Shown: in pieces, positions 6,824-15,571 of the stretch
How the letters are laid out: each line of letters starts with the position of its first letter
How positions within the stretch are numbered: position 1 is the stretch's first letter
Assembly (NCBI GenBank): GCA_030672545.1
Contig: DAOVGF010000047.1
Coordinates: 1 to 17,426, forward strand
Direction of reading: 5' to 3'
DNA: 17,426 nucleotides
Origin: Candidatus Aerophobota bacterium
GTDB lineage: Bacteria; Aerophobota; Aerophobia; Aerophobales; Aerophobaceae
Program-made: the position numbers and the translations under genes
The notes under the pieces: model-generated
What the model was told of the DNA's origin: nothing
Databases searched by the model: none
Seen by the model: the letters and a program-made list of their open reading frames with translations, nothing else

Positions 6824-7600
6824 ATGGAGTTAGACGATATAATTATTTCCCGGGCTATAACGGAAAGTTTTACCCGGGAATTTAGTCAAGCAATGGAGAC
6901 AGAAGTGGCTGTGGCTGGAGCTGGACCGTCGGGCCTGACCGCAGCTTATTATTTAGCTAAAACCGGAATCAAAACAGTGATATTTGAAAGAAACCTTCGG
7001 ACTGGTGGTGGAATGCCTGGAGGAGGAATGATGTTTAACAAAATTGTTGTTCAGAAATCTGCTCTAGAAATTCTCCAGGAGTTGGAGATCAGGACAGAAC
7101 TGTATCAAGAGGGATATTATTTAGCCAATTCACTGGAAGCTGCTTCGGCACTTACCTATCGAGCCATAAAGGAAGGAGTAAAAATATTTAACCTGATGGG
7201 AGTAGAGGATGTTATGGTTAAGGAGAATCGTGTCTGCGGTCTGGTGATAAATTGGCAGGCCGTTACGTTAACCCAACTTCAGGTAGATCCCCTCAGTATT
7301 GGGTGTCGGATGGCTGTGGATGCTACCGGTCACGGATGTGAAATTATACGAAAACTTCTTCAAAGATCTTCGGTAAAATTAGCTACTCCTGAAGGTAAAA
7401 TTATGGGGGAGGGACCTATGTGGGCAGAAAAAGGGGAGCAAGCTATCATAGACAATACCGGAGAAGTTTATCCTGGTTTGTATGTAAGTGGTATGGCGGC
7501 CAACGGAGTTTATGGAAGTCCGAGAATGGGACCCATTTTTGGAGGAATGCTCCTTTCCGGGAAGAAAATAGCTGATTTAATCATCGAACAATTAAGATAA
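6824..7600 (+). CDS. thi4: Thi4-type thiazole synthase (sulfide-dependent ADP-thiazole synthase family)
   Basis: 258 residues, the length of archaeal/bacterial Thi4, which makes adenylated thiazole carboxylate for thiamine from NAD, glycine and, in prokaryotes, free sulfide with iron. An N-terminal Rossmann loop AVAGAGPSGLTAAYYLAKTG binds the dinucleotide; further marks are the GGGMPGGGMMFNK loop (61-73), VINWQAV (141-147), VDATGHGCEI (165-174) and the C-terminal GVYGSPRMGPIFGGMLLSG. The position that is Cys in suicidal eukaryotic enzymes and normally His in sulfide-using ones (LHVDP) is Gln153 here (LQVDP). DATGH is followed by Gly-Cys rather than the common Asp-Ala, giving a Cys172 close by. 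Start ATG has AGGAGA five bases upstream. The nrdJ gene follows closely. Family sure; sulfur chemistry uncertain because of Gln153. Confidence 0.88.
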   Translation: MELDDIIISRAITESFTREFSQAMETEVAVAGAGPSGLTAAYYLAKTGIKTVIFERNLRTGGGMPGGGMMFNKIVVQKSALEILQELEIRTELYQEGYYLANSLEAASALTYRAIKEGVKIFNLMGVEDVMVKENRVCGLVINWQAVTLTQLQVDPLSIGCRMAVDATGHGCEIIRKLLQRSSVKLATPEGKIMGEGPMWAEKGEQAIIDNTGEVYPGLYVSGMAANGVYGSPRMGPIFGGMLLSGKKIADLIIEQLR

Positions 7601-7630
7601 TCTCCTCAGGTGTCTAAAGGAAAAATGGTA

Positions 7631-10600
7631 ATGAGCCAATCAAAGAAAATTGCCCTTAAGCTCTCAGAAAATGCCCTCAGGGTTTTACAAAAAAGATATC
7701 TAAGAAAAGACTCGGAAGGACGGATAATAGAGACCCCGGCGGAGATGTTCCGAAGAGTAGCCAAAAATATCTCTTGGGCTGATACGGCTTACCAGAAAAC
7801 TCCTGGGGAAATAAAGAAACTGGAAGATTACTTCTATGAAATTATGAGCAATCTTGAATTTCTTCCTAACTCTCCCACCTTAATGAATGCCGGAACTAAC
7901 CTGCAACAACTATCTGCCTGCTTTGTTCTTTCTGTAAATGATTCTATCGAATCGATTTACCAGGCTATTAAAAACACGGCCATTATCCACAAAAGTGGGG
8001 GGGGAACCGGTTTCTCCTTTAGTAAAATCAGACCTAAAGGGAGTCCTGTAGGAAGTACCTCGGGAGTGGCCAGTGGTCCGGTTTCTTTTATGAAAGTATT
8101 TGATGCCAGCACTGAGGCTATCAAGCAAGGTGGAAGAAGACGGGGAGCTAACATGGGCATTCTTGGGGTGACCCATCCAGACATTATGGAGTTTATCGAA
8201 TGTAAACAAAACGAGGGGACCTTGAGAAATTTCAATATTTCGGTGGCGGCGACCGATCAGTTCATGAAAGCTGCTACTAAGGGAGCCACTTACGATCTGA
8301 TTGATCCGATAACTGGTGAGATTACCGGCCAGCTCAAGGCAGAAGAGGTCATCAATAAAATAGCCGAGATGGCCTGGAAAAATGGCGAACCGGGTCTGGT
8401 GTTTCTGGATCGAATCAATCAGGATAACCCTACTCCTCAGATAGGAAAAATAGAGTCAACCAATCCTTGCATAACCTCTGATACTTGGATTATGACAGTT
8501 GAAGGACCAAGACAAGTTAAGGAGTTAGTGGGAAAAAGTTTTGTGACTCTCATAAATGGTAAGAGATATAAGAGTTTAAAAAATGGATTTTTTAAAACAG
8601 GAATAAAACCTCTTTACCGACTGGAAACAGCCGAAGGTTTTGAGTTACGTTTGACCAAAGATCATCTGGTTATGAAAGTAGAGGAAACAACCAGATATCA
8701 AGTGAAGACTAAATGGGTAAGTGTGGAAAGTCTAAAGCAGGGAAATAAAATTATTGTGCATAATCATAGAAACTTTGGAGGATGGGAGGGAAAATATACC
8801 GAGAAGGAAGGGTATCTAATCGGCTTGCTTTTAGGTGATGGAACAATCCAGAAAGATAAAACCATTCTTTCATCTTGGGGAAATAGTAAAGGGGCGACAA
8901 AAGTTAGAAAATTGGCTTATGATTGTGCACAGACTTTTCCTCATCGGACTGATTTCAAAGGTTGGACCGTGGTAAAGGGAAGAGAAGAATACCGTTTATC
9001 TACTGGATATTTAAGAAAATTAGCTCAGGAACTTGGATTAAATCCAGGTGAAAAACTAATAACTGAGAAAATAGAAAAAACCTCTCAGGATTTTTACAAG
9101 GGCCTACTGAGAGGACTCTTTGATGCTGATGGTTCTGTCCAGGGGAATCATTCCAAAGGTGTTAGCGTAAGATTATCTCAGAGTAATCTCGAGATTCTTA
9201 AAGCTGTTCAGCGTATGCTCTTGAGGTTGGGAATATTTTCCAAGATCTATGCCTATAGGCGAAAAGCTGAAAAAAAAGAGTTGCCCGATGGTAAAGGTGG
9301 GCTAAAAGATTATCAGATAAAGGCTCAGCATGAACTGGTAATCTCCAATGACAACTTATGGTATTTTTGTAAAAGAGTCGGCTTTGGGGATTTAGATAAG
9401 ATGGAAAAACTGGAAAATGCCATAAAAAGTTATAATCGGGCCATAAATCGAGAGCGCTTTATCACCACTGTGAAACTAATAATATCGGACGTTGTAGAAG
9501 AAGTTTATGATATTCAAATCCCGGGGATAAATGCATTTGACGCCAATGGTTTCTATGTGCACAACTGCGGAGAACAACCGCTGCTGCCTTATGAAAGCTG
9601 TAATCTTGGTTCCATAAATTTAGCTAAAATGGTGGAGAAAAAACAGATAAACTGGGAGAAGCTTAAAAAGATAGTGCATCTAATTGTTCACTTTCTGGAT
9701 AACGTAATTGATATTAACAAATATCCCTTACCTAAAATTGCCCGGAATACTCAGGCCAACCGCAAAATAGGACTGGGGATTATGGGGTTTGCCGACCTAC
9801 TTATAAAAATGGAAATGCCTTATAATTCGCCTCAAGCCCTCCTGTTGGCTGAAAGAATTATGAAATTTGTTCAAAGAGAATCAAGAAACGCCTCGGCACA
9901 GTTGGCCAAAGAAAGAGGAACCTTTCCCAATTATCCGGGAAGTACTCTAAAGGAAAAGGGACTATTTTTGCGCAATGCTACTACCACTACCATTGCTCCG
10001 ACAGGAAGTATAAGTATGATAGCTAACTGTTCTTCCGGAATCGAACCTTTGTTTAGTCTAGTTTATCACAAAGAGATTCTTGGTGGGGAAAAGTTTCTTT
10101 ACATAAATGAAGAATTTGAGAGAATTGCCCGAAAGAACAAATTTTATTCAAAAGAGTTAATGGAAGAGATTTCCCAAAATAATGGATCCTGCCAGAAAAT
10201 ATCCCAGGTTCCGGCCAAGATTAAAAGAATTTTTGTTACCGCTCTGGATATGAAACCCGAGAGTCACCTGAAAATGCAGGCTGCTTTCCAGAAATACACT
10301 GACAATGCTGTTTCCAAAACTATAAATCTACCTAACCATACTTCCTTAGAGGAAATTAAGAAATCCTTTTTTATCGCTCACCAACTGGGATGTAAGGGAA
10401 TCACTATTTATCGTGAGGAAAGTCGGGAAGAGCAGGTTATCAGAAGTAAAATCTTTCCCCAGAAAAAAGTAAAAGTTATTGGTCCCCGGTCTCGAGGTGC
10501 GGTGACTCATGGAATGACTATAGAAACTAAGACGGGATGCGGAGATCTTTATGTGACCATCAATGAGGATGAAGAAGGAAGGCTTTTTGAAATATTTGCC

Positions 10601-10996
10601 CAATTGGGTAAATCCGGTGGATGCGCCGCTTCTCAAACCGAAGCTATTGGACGACTGACCTCATTAGCTTTTCGCTCAGGTATTCCCTGGCAAATAGTCA
10701 CCAAGCAGTTGAGGGGTATCATCTGCGATCGTCCCCGGGGATTAGGAAAGAATAAAGTACTCTCCTGTGCTGATGCCGTAGCCAAAGCCATTGAATATTA
10801 TCAGAAATTGAAAAGAAATAGCTTGTCCGGGAAAGAAGGGAAACCTGTTCGGGAAAAGACGGATACATCAGTCAACCAAAAGAGCCAAGCAATAGGTCTA
10901 AGCATGGGAGCCTGCCCTGAATGCGGATCCGGTGCTCTTGAGTATCAAGAGGGTTGTTTTATTTGCAGATCCTGTGGATATACTGAATGTAGCTAA
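7631..10996 (+). CDS. nrdJ: Adenosylcobalamin-dependent ribonucleotide reductase (class II), intein-containing precursor
   Basis: Precursor of 1121 residues: two exteins totalling 755 residues (normal NrdJ size) plus an in-frame 366-residue intein. The enzyme reduces ribonucleotides to deoxyribonucleotides using a B12-generated thiyl radical. Visible parts are the N-terminal RNR domain, LPNSPTLMNAGT, the redox Cys97 in LSACFVL, KSGGGTGFSFS, the interrupted NP/CGEQPLLPYESCNLGSINL (radical Cys646, partner Cys657), ATTTTIAPTGSISMIANCSSGIEP, a TSCPD domain at about 950-1057, and a C-terminal cysteine cluster (C1095, C1098, C1109, C1112, C1115, C1120) with the shuttle cysteines. I chose ATG 7631 because AAAGGA (7616-7621) is nine bases upstream; GTG 7610 and ATG 7625 are alternatives. 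It follows thi4 by only 30 bases. Confidence 0.95.
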   Translation: MSQSKKIALKLSENALRVLQKRYLRKDSEGRIIETPAEMFRRVAKNISWADTAYQKTPGEIKKLEDYFYEIMSNLEFLPNSPTLMNAGTNLQQLSACFVLSVNDSIESIYQAIKNTAIIHKSGGGTGFSFSKIRPKGSPVGSTSGVASGPVSFMKVFDASTEAIKQGGRRRGANMGILGVTHPDIMEFIECKQNEGTLRNFNISVAATDQFMKAATKGATYDLIDPITGEITGQLKAEEVINKIAEMAWKNGEPGLVFLDRINQDNPTPQIGKIESTNPCITSDTWIMTVEGPRQVKELVGKSFVTLINGKRYKSLKNGFFKTGIKPLYRLETAEGFELRLTKDHLVMKVEETTRYQVKTKWVSVESLKQGNKIIVHNHRNFGGWEGKYTEKEGYLIGLLLGDGTIQKDKTILSSWGNSKGATKVRKLAYDCAQTFPHRTDFKGWTVVKGREEYRLSTGYLRKLAQELGLNPGEKLITEKIEKTSQDFYKGLLRGLFDADGSVQGNHSKGVSVRLSQSNLEILKAVQRMLLRLGIFSKIYAYRRKAEKKELPDGKGGLKDYQIKAQHELVISNDNLWYFCKRVGFGDLDKMEKLENAIKSYNRAINRERFITTVKLIISDVVEEVYDIQIPGINAFDANGFYVHNCGEQPLLPYESCNLGSINLAKMVEKKQINWEKLKKIVHLIVHFLDNVIDINKYPLPKIARNTQANRKIGLGIMGFADLLIKMEMPYNSPQALLLAERIMKFVQRESRNASAQLAKERGTFPNYPGSTLKEKGLFLRNATTTTIAPTGSISMIANCSSGIEPLFSLVYHKEILGGEKFLYINEEFERIARKNKFYSKELMEEISQNNGSCQKISQVPAKIKRIFVTALDMKPESHLKMQAAFQKYTDNAVSKTINLPNHTSLEEIKKSFFIAHQLGCKGITIYREESREEQVIRSKIFPQKKVKVIGPRSRGAVTHGMTIETKTGCGDLYVTINEDEEGRLFEIFAQLGKSGGCAASQTEAIGRLTSLAFRSGIPWQIVTKQLRGIICDRPRGLGKNKVLSCADAVAKAIEYYQKLKRNSLSGKEGKPVREKTDTSVNQKSQAIGLSMGACPECGSGALEYQEGCFICRSCGYTECS
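8468..9565 (+). mobile_element. Intein with LAGLIDADG (DOD) homing endonuclease inside nrdJ
   Basis: 366 codons inserted in frame between NP and CGEQPL of NrdJ. All splicing elements are present: Cys1 (CITSDTWIMT), block B TKDH (Thr63, His66 of the intein), block F VYDIQIPGINAFDANGFYVHN ending in His365-Asn366, and Cys+1 of the C-extein. Two dodecapeptide motifs mark a homing endonuclease: LIGLLLGDG at intein residues 117-125 and LLRGLFDADG at 213-222, each with its acidic metal-binding Asp. Nothing is broken, so both splicing and endonuclease activity are predicted. Inteins are common in ribonucleotide reductases and favour active-site motifs, where cleavage sites are conserved. The insertion is a translated mobile element and explains why NrdJ looks too long. 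Confidence 0.95.
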
Positions 10997-11063
10997 ATAA
11001 GCCGTAAAGACAAAGTTCATCTAAACTATTACAATTTTTCTTTAATGTGGGTTATCTTTTCAT

Positions 11064-11936
11064 ATGAATAAGCTAAGTCTGAAAGTATCAGCCAAAATTA
11101 ATCTTTATCTAAATGTTTTAGCTAAGAGAAAAGATGGTTATCATGAGATAGAGTCGGTGGTTCAATCAATCAGTTTATACGACCAACTTATATTTCGTCC
11201 CTTAAGGTCAGGAGAGATAAGAATTCTTTGCTCTCACCCCCAGGTTCCCCTGGGACCAAATAATCTGTCTCATCAAGCAGCTAAACTCTTTCTTGAAGTA
11301 ACTGGTATAAGAACTGGTGTAGAAATCCGGATTCAAAAGAATATCCCGATAAGAGCAGGACTGGGGGGAGGAAGCGCTAATGGAGCAGCCACTCTTTTTG
11401 GCTTAAATAAGCTTTTTCAAACTAATATTCCTCAAGCTCATCTCTTGGAATGGGCTAGCCAATTGGGAGCTGATGTTCCTTTCTTTCTTATAGGGGGAAC
11501 CGCCCTGGTTAGGGGTAAAGGAGAACGTATCCATCCTCTCCCTTCTATCAAAGGAGGATGGTTAGTCTTATTTTATCCGGCCATTCCCATTTCCACTTCC
11601 TGGGCATATTCTCTAATCCAACCGGAATTGACAAAGAGAACTTTAGATGATAGATTACTCGAGAAAAAAATTTCCCAGCAAGGCTTGGCCGGAATGAAAA
11701 CCTTTTTGTACAACGCCCTGGAAAAGGTGATAACAAAAAGGTTCCCTCATTTGGAAAAAACCAAATTTTGGATGAGGGAAAGGGGAGCCGAAGGCGTGCT
11801 GATGTCGGGTAGTGGTTCCAGTATCTTTGGACTGGTCAAAAATAGATCAGTAGGAAAGTTAATTTTCGAGGACTTAAAGAAAAAAGGACAGACTTATCTA
11901 ATCCAACCTGTGGAGAAAAGCATTAAGGAGGAGTAG
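11064..11936 (+). CDS. ispE: 4-diphosphocytidyl-2-C-methyl-D-erythritol kinase
   Basis: 290 residues, normal for IspE, the GHMP-family kinase that phosphorylates the 2-hydroxyl of CDP-methylerythritol in the MEP isoprenoid pathway. The N-terminal SAKINLYLNVLAKRKDGYHEI motif carries the catalytic Lys11, the ATP-binding loop is GLGGGSANGAAT at 99-110, the active-site aspartate is Asp137 in LGADVPFFLIGG, and the C-terminal loop is VLMSGSGSSIFGL. The loop reads SANG where most enzymes have SSDA or SSNA, a mild deviation at the same length. No clear Shine-Dalgarno precedes ATG 11064, 67 bases after nrdJ. It is followed directly by spoVG, a pairing seen in many bacteria. Confidence 0.93.
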   Translation: MNKLSLKVSAKINLYLNVLAKRKDGYHEIESVVQSISLYDQLIFRPLRSGEIRILCSHPQVPLGPNNLSHQAAKLFLEVTGIRTGVEIRIQKNIPIRAGLGGGSANGAATLFGLNKLFQTNIPQAHLLEWASQLGADVPFFLIGGTALVRGKGERIHPLPSIKGGWLVLFYPAIPISTSWAYSLIQPELTKRTLDDRLLEKKISQQGLAGMKTFLYNALEKVITKRFPHLEKTKFWMRERGAEGVLMSGSGSSIFGLVKNRSVGKLIFEDLKKKGQTYLIQPVEKSIKEE

Positions 11937-11937
11937 G

Positions 11938-12195
11938 TTGAGAATTTCTGAAGTCAAGGTAAAAAAAGTTGAGGGTAACGAAAAATTCAAAGCCTGGGCA
12001 ACCATAACCTTTGATGACTCATTTCGTATTCATGGATTAAAAATCATTGAGGGTAGAAATGGTCCTTTTGTAGCTATGCCTTCGCGGAAACTTCCCAATG
12101 GCGATTTTATAGACACTGCCTATCCTTTGAACCAAGAATTGCGAGAGTTCATTCAACAGGCCATACTGGAAGAGTATGCCCGAGTAGAAAACTAA
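11938..12195 (+). CDS. spoVG: SpoVG family nucleic-acid-binding regulator
   Basis: 85 residues, the usual SpoVG size. The protein is a small DNA/RNA-binding regulator, first known from Bacillus sporulation and septation but widespread outside spore-formers. It shows the family pattern ISEVKVKKVEGNEKFKAWAT, FRIHGLKIIEG, GPFVAMPSRKLPNGDFIDTA and the C-terminal helix ELREFIQQAILEEYAR. The start is TTG at 11938, one base after the ispE stop; it is chosen because AAGGAGG (11925-11931, inside the end of ispE) lies six bases upstream. The gene is thus tightly coupled to ispE. Nothing here implies sporulation. Confidence 0.92.
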   Translation: MRISEVKVKKVEGNEKFKAWATITFDDSFRIHGLKIIEGRNGPFVAMPSRKLPNGDFIDTAYPLNQELREFIQQAILEEYARVEN

Positions 12196-12223
12196 TAAAT
12201 AATGGTTTGAAAAGGAGAAATTT

Positions 12224-13555
12224 GTGGAACATACCAAAAGAGAGGTTCTGGAATCAGCCAAAAGAAATCAGGTTAAGTTCATCCGTCTTCTCTTTACCGA
12301 TATTCTGGGATTCTTAAAAAGTCTGGCCATAACCGTGGAAGAACTGGAAAAGGCACTTGATGAGGGAGTTGGCTTTGATGGATCCTCTATTGAGGGATTT
12401 GCCAGAATTGAAGAGAGCGATATGATTGCTAAGCCTGATCCCTCAACTTTTTGCCTTCTCCCTTCCCCTTCCAATGAATCAGGAAAAATGGCTCGCATGT
12501 TTTGTGATATTCTTCTACCCGAGGGAACCTTCTGTGTTACGGATCCTCGCTTTGTTCTCAAGAAAAACCTGGAGAAAGCAACTAAAATGGGATACACATT
12601 TTACCTCGGTCCGGAACTTGAGTATTTCTATTTCAAGTCCGAGGCACTTCCCCCACAACCACTGGATGTAGGGGGTTACTTCGACCTAATCCCTCAAGAC
12701 TTAGCCGGTGATATTAGAAAAGAGACTATACTAACTCTTGAGCAGATGGGGATCCAGGTGGAATGTTCTCACCATGAGACAGCGCCATCCCAGCACGAAA
12801 TAGATCTGAAATATGCTGAGGCCCTAACCATGGCGGATCAAGCTATGACCTATCGGCTGATAGTCAAGGAAATTGCTCTAAAACACGGTGTCTACGCTAC
12901 GTTTATGCCCAAGCCGGTGTTTGGAGTAAACGGAAGTGGTATGCACGTTCATCAATCCCTTTTTCGAGGGAAAACTAATGTTTTCTTTGATCCGTCCGAC
13001 GAGCATGGTCTTTCTCTCCTGGCTAAAAGATATATTGCTGGACTCCTTCGGCACGTTCGGGAATTTACTTTGGTAACTAACCAATGGGTAAATTCTTATA
13101 AAAGATTAGTTCCTGGATACGAAGCACCCGTTTATCTTTCCTGGGCTCTAAAAAACCGATCCGACCTGATTAGAGTTCCGGTATATAAGCCTGGCAAAGA
13201 GAATACTCTGCGAGTAGAATTACGCTCTCCTGACCCGGCCTGTAATCCCTATCTCACTTTTGCCGTGATGTTAAGTGCCGGTTTGGAAGGAATAGAAAAA
13301 AAATATGATCCGATAGAGCCAGTCTGGGAAAATGTATACCAGATGACTTCGGAAGAAAGAGAAAAGGTGGGGATTACTCAATTGCCCGAAGACCTCTGGG
13401 AAGCCATAAAAGTTGCCGAAAAAAGTGACTGGCTAAAAAATACTCTGGGAGAGGAGTTATTTGAAAAATTCATTGCCAATAAGAGAATCGAGTGGGAAAA
13501 ATATCGAGCTCAGGTCACTTCCCACGAGCTGGAGCAGCATTTTTCCCTTCTCTGA
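12224..13555 (+). CDS. glnA: Type I glutamine synthetase, GSI-alpha type
   Basis: 443 residues, the length of GSI-alpha enzymes, which make glutamine from glutamate, ammonia and ATP. Motifs in order: GFDGSSIEGFARIEESDM (50-67), GPELEYF (129-135, Mg-binding Glu131 and Glu133), HHETAPSQHEIDLKYAEAL (183-201), GSGMHVHQSLF (237-247), NSYKRLVPGYEAPVYLSW (290-307), NRSDLIR (311-317) and ELRSPDPACNPYLTFA (332-347). The region where GSI-beta enzymes carry the adenylylated tyrosine reads VYQMTSEEREKVGITQLPEDL, as in Bacillus-type enzymes, so adenylylation control is not expected. Start is GTG 12224 with AAAGGAGA five bases upstream. It follows spoVG after 28 bases. Confidence 0.95.
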   Translation: MEHTKREVLESAKRNQVKFIRLLFTDILGFLKSLAITVEELEKALDEGVGFDGSSIEGFARIEESDMIAKPDPSTFCLLPSPSNESGKMARMFCDILLPEGTFCVTDPRFVLKKNLEKATKMGYTFYLGPELEYFYFKSEALPPQPLDVGGYFDLIPQDLAGDIRKETILTLEQMGIQVECSHHETAPSQHEIDLKYAEALTMADQAMTYRLIVKEIALKHGVYATFMPKPVFGVNGSGMHVHQSLFRGKTNVFFDPSDEHGLSLLAKRYIAGLLRHVREFTLVTNQWVNSYKRLVPGYEAPVYLSWALKNRSDLIRVPVYKPGKENTLRVELRSPDPACNPYLTFAVMLSAGLEGIEKKYDPIEPVWENVYQMTSEEREKVGITQLPEDLWEAIKVAEKSDWLKNTLGEELFEKFIANKRIEWEKYRAQVTSHELEQHFSLL

Positions 13556-13565
13556 GAAACAAAAA

Positions 13566-14465
13566 ATGGAAGACTTCAAGTCTGGTTTCGTCACTTTAAT
13601 CGGTAAACCTAACGTAGGCAAATCCACTCTCCTCAACAGACTGGTGGGAGAGAAAATTGCTATCGTATCGGCTTGTCCTCAGACCACCCGTAACCTCATT
13701 CGAGGAATAGTCACCTTTGACGAAGCTCAAATCATCTTTGTGGACACACCAGGAATAACTGAGTTAAGCAAAATTAAGACTCTGATAGACCGACAAATAA
13801 TTAGGGAAACCCTTAAAGGCTTGAAAGGTACTGATTTGATACTTTTCCTAGTGGATGGGACTCCCTTCTCTCAAGAAGATGATTTTATTCTTAAGAACTT
13901 GGAACGGCTAAAAAAACCGGTTTTCCTGATCATCAACAAGGTCGATCAATTAAAGGAGTTTCAATGGAAAGCTCTAAGTGAAGAATACTTAAGTCACTTT
14001 CCTTTCCGTCGGGTCATCCCTGTCTCGGCTAAAAAGGAGACTAATCTTTCCATCCTGGCGGGAGAGATGATCCAGCAACTTCCCGTTCATCCTCCTTATT
14101 ACCCTTCGGACCTAATTACTGATTATCCGGAAAGAATACTGATTGCTGAGTTCATCAGGGAGAAAATTTTTCATTTCACCCGCCAGGAGATTCCCTATTC
14201 CAGCCTGGTAAAGATACAGCAATTTGAGGAAAGAAAGAATAATTTAATATATATCCGAGCAGCTATTTACGTGGAGCATTCCTCACAAAGAGGTATTTTG
14301 GTGGGAAAATCAGGAAGTATGATCAAAAAAATAGGTGAGGAGGCTCGTAGAGAAATTGAGACTCACCTGGGTTGCAAAATATACCTTGATCTCTGGGTGG
14401 GAGTGAAAAAAGCCTGGCGTATGCGCCAGAAATCCTTTCGGGAAATAGGACCCCAGATGGATTAA
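13566..14465 (+). CDS. era: GTPase Era
   Basis: 299 residues, the normal length of Era, the GTPase that binds the 3' end of 16S rRNA during 30S assembly. The GTPase domain shows GKPNVGKS (13-20), TTRNLIRG switch I (40-47), DTPG (60-63), NKVD (124-127) and VSAKKETN (153-160). The C-terminal KH domain is clear at about residues 205-290, with ILVGKSGSMIKKIGEEAR at 244-261. The open frame extends upstream into glnA to 13461, but the family starts at MEDFKSGFVTLIGKPN, so ATG 13566, ten bases after glnA, is the start; its ribosome site is weak. Era ends ten bases from the convergent proB. Confidence 0.95.
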   Translation: MEDFKSGFVTLIGKPNVGKSTLLNRLVGEKIAIVSACPQTTRNLIRGIVTFDEAQIIFVDTPGITELSKIKTLIDRQIIRETLKGLKGTDLILFLVDGTPFSQEDDFILKNLERLKKPVFLIINKVDQLKEFQWKALSEEYLSHFPFRRVIPVSAKKETNLSILAGEMIQQLPVHPPYYPSDLITDYPERILIAEFIREKIFHFTRQEIPYSSLVKIQQFEERKNNLIYIRAAIYVEHSSQRGILVGKSGSMIKKIGEEARREIETHLGCKIYLDLWVGVKKAWRMRQKSFREIGPQMD

Positions 14466-14475
14466 TCCTGATTTT

Positions 14476-15558
14476 TCAGAGGATGACCAGATTATCTCGA
14501 TGAATTATCTCATCATAATATTTGTACCCAAGGATCTGTTTGATTAGAGGACTACCCTGTCCTTTTATCCTTTCAACTTCCCGAACAGAATAGTTGACAA
14601 TGCCCCGGGCGAACTCTTTGCCCTGATTGTCCACCAGACTAACCGTATCACCTTCTTCAAAATTGCCCTTTACTTTTTTTACCCCGGCGGGAAGCAAGCT
14701 ACTACCTTTCTCCCATAGAGCTTGCCTGGCTCCATCATCAACCATAATTACCCCTCGAGAGCGAGAGCTATAAGCAATCCATTGCTTGCGGGAAGCTAAC
14801 TTATTTTTATTAGGAACAAAAAGCGTTCCCGTCTCATCTCCTCTGAAAACCTTGAGCAAAAAGTCTTTCTCTTGACCTCCAACTATTACCGGTATGCCAG
14901 AGCGGGTAGCTATTTTAGCTGCATTGATTTTAGTCTGCATGCCCCCTACTCTTCCCTCGGAGATGCTGTCCTTAGCCATATTTTCTATTCCATTAGTTAT
15001 TCGGGTTACCTGGGGAATAAATTTAACTTCTCTCTCTCTCTTGGGATCAGCCGTATAAAGACCACTAATATCAGAGATAATTATCAACAGATCAGCATTC
15101 ACCAGACAAGCTACCAAAGCAGATAAAGTATCATTATCGCCAAACTTAATTTCTTCAACCGCCACGGTGTCATTCTCATTTACTATAGGAACTATTCCCA
15201 GTCTAATTAGAGTGAGAAAGGTATTGCGAGCGTTCAGATAACTGGAGCGGTGAGAGAGATCCTCTGCTCCCAAAAGAACTTGACCTACTCTTAGACGGTA
15301 CTTCTTGAAAAAATGATAATACATATTCATCAAGTGGATTTGCCCCACGCTGGCCAAAGCTTGCTTGGATGGTATAGCTTCAAATTCTTCTGTTCTACCA
15401 AGTTCTCTTCTACCCAGACTGATAGCTCCAGAGCTCACTAAAACTATCCTCTTGGACTGATGGATAAGCAAAGATATTTGATAAACCAGGTTCTCAGTGA
15501 AGTGCAAATCAAGACATCTCTCTCTCAAAATAAGGCTACTGCCCACTTTTATTACCAC
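14476..15558 (-). CDS. proB: Glutamate 5-kinase
   Basis: 360 residues as listed from GTG 15558, with the amino-acid-kinase domain followed by a PUA domain (about 270-360), as in full-length ProB, the first enzyme of proline synthesis. Motifs: KVGSS (4-8), VSSGAISLGRREL (41-53), NENDTVAVEEIKFGDNDTLSALVA (127-150, glutamate and feedback site) and ISDISGLYTADP (161-172). The N-terminus is short: the frame stays open upstream through ERKQIVESAVR, which resembles the usual ten or so residues before the first strand, but offers no ATG, GTG or TTG. An ATA at 15594-15592 with AGGAGGAGG (15606-15598) just upstream is a possible start. The gene overlaps or nearly touches obg. Function sure, start not. 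Confidence 0.92.
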   Translation of the reverse strand: MVIKVGSSLILRERCLDLHFTENLVYQISLLIHQSKRIVLVSSGAISLGRRELGRTEEFEAIPSKQALASVGQIHLMNMYYHFFKKYRLRVGQVLLGAEDLSHRSSYLNARNTFLTLIRLGIVPIVNENDTVAVEEIKFGDNDTLSALVACLVNADLLIIISDISGLYTADPKREREVKFIPQVTRITNGIENMAKDSISEGRVGGMQTKINAAKIATRSGIPVIVGGQEKDFLLKVFRGDETGTLFVPNKNKLASRKQWIAYSSRSRGVIMVDDGARQALWEKGSSLLPAGVKKVKGNFEEGDTVSLVDNQGKEFARGIVNYSVREVERIKGQGSPLIKQILGYKYYDEIIHRDNLVIL

Positions 15559-15571
15559 CCGGACAGCGGAC

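Noticed and set aside
7910..8235. Open frames on the minus strand within nrdJ
   Set aside because: They are antisense shadows of strongly conserved NrdJ motifs, without domains of their own.
10997..11063. RNA gene or terminator between nrdJ and ispE
   Set aside because: Only 67 AT-rich bases with no stable hairpin or tRNA-like fold visible.
13461..13565. Upstream extension of era into glnA
   Set aside because: The added 35 residues do not belong to Era, overlap glnA, and the family begins at the ATG 13566.
14459..14490. Terminator between convergent era and proB, from GGATTAATCC and CTGATTTTTCAG
   Set aside because: Stems are AT-rich or only 4 bp and lack a following T-run; too weak to call.
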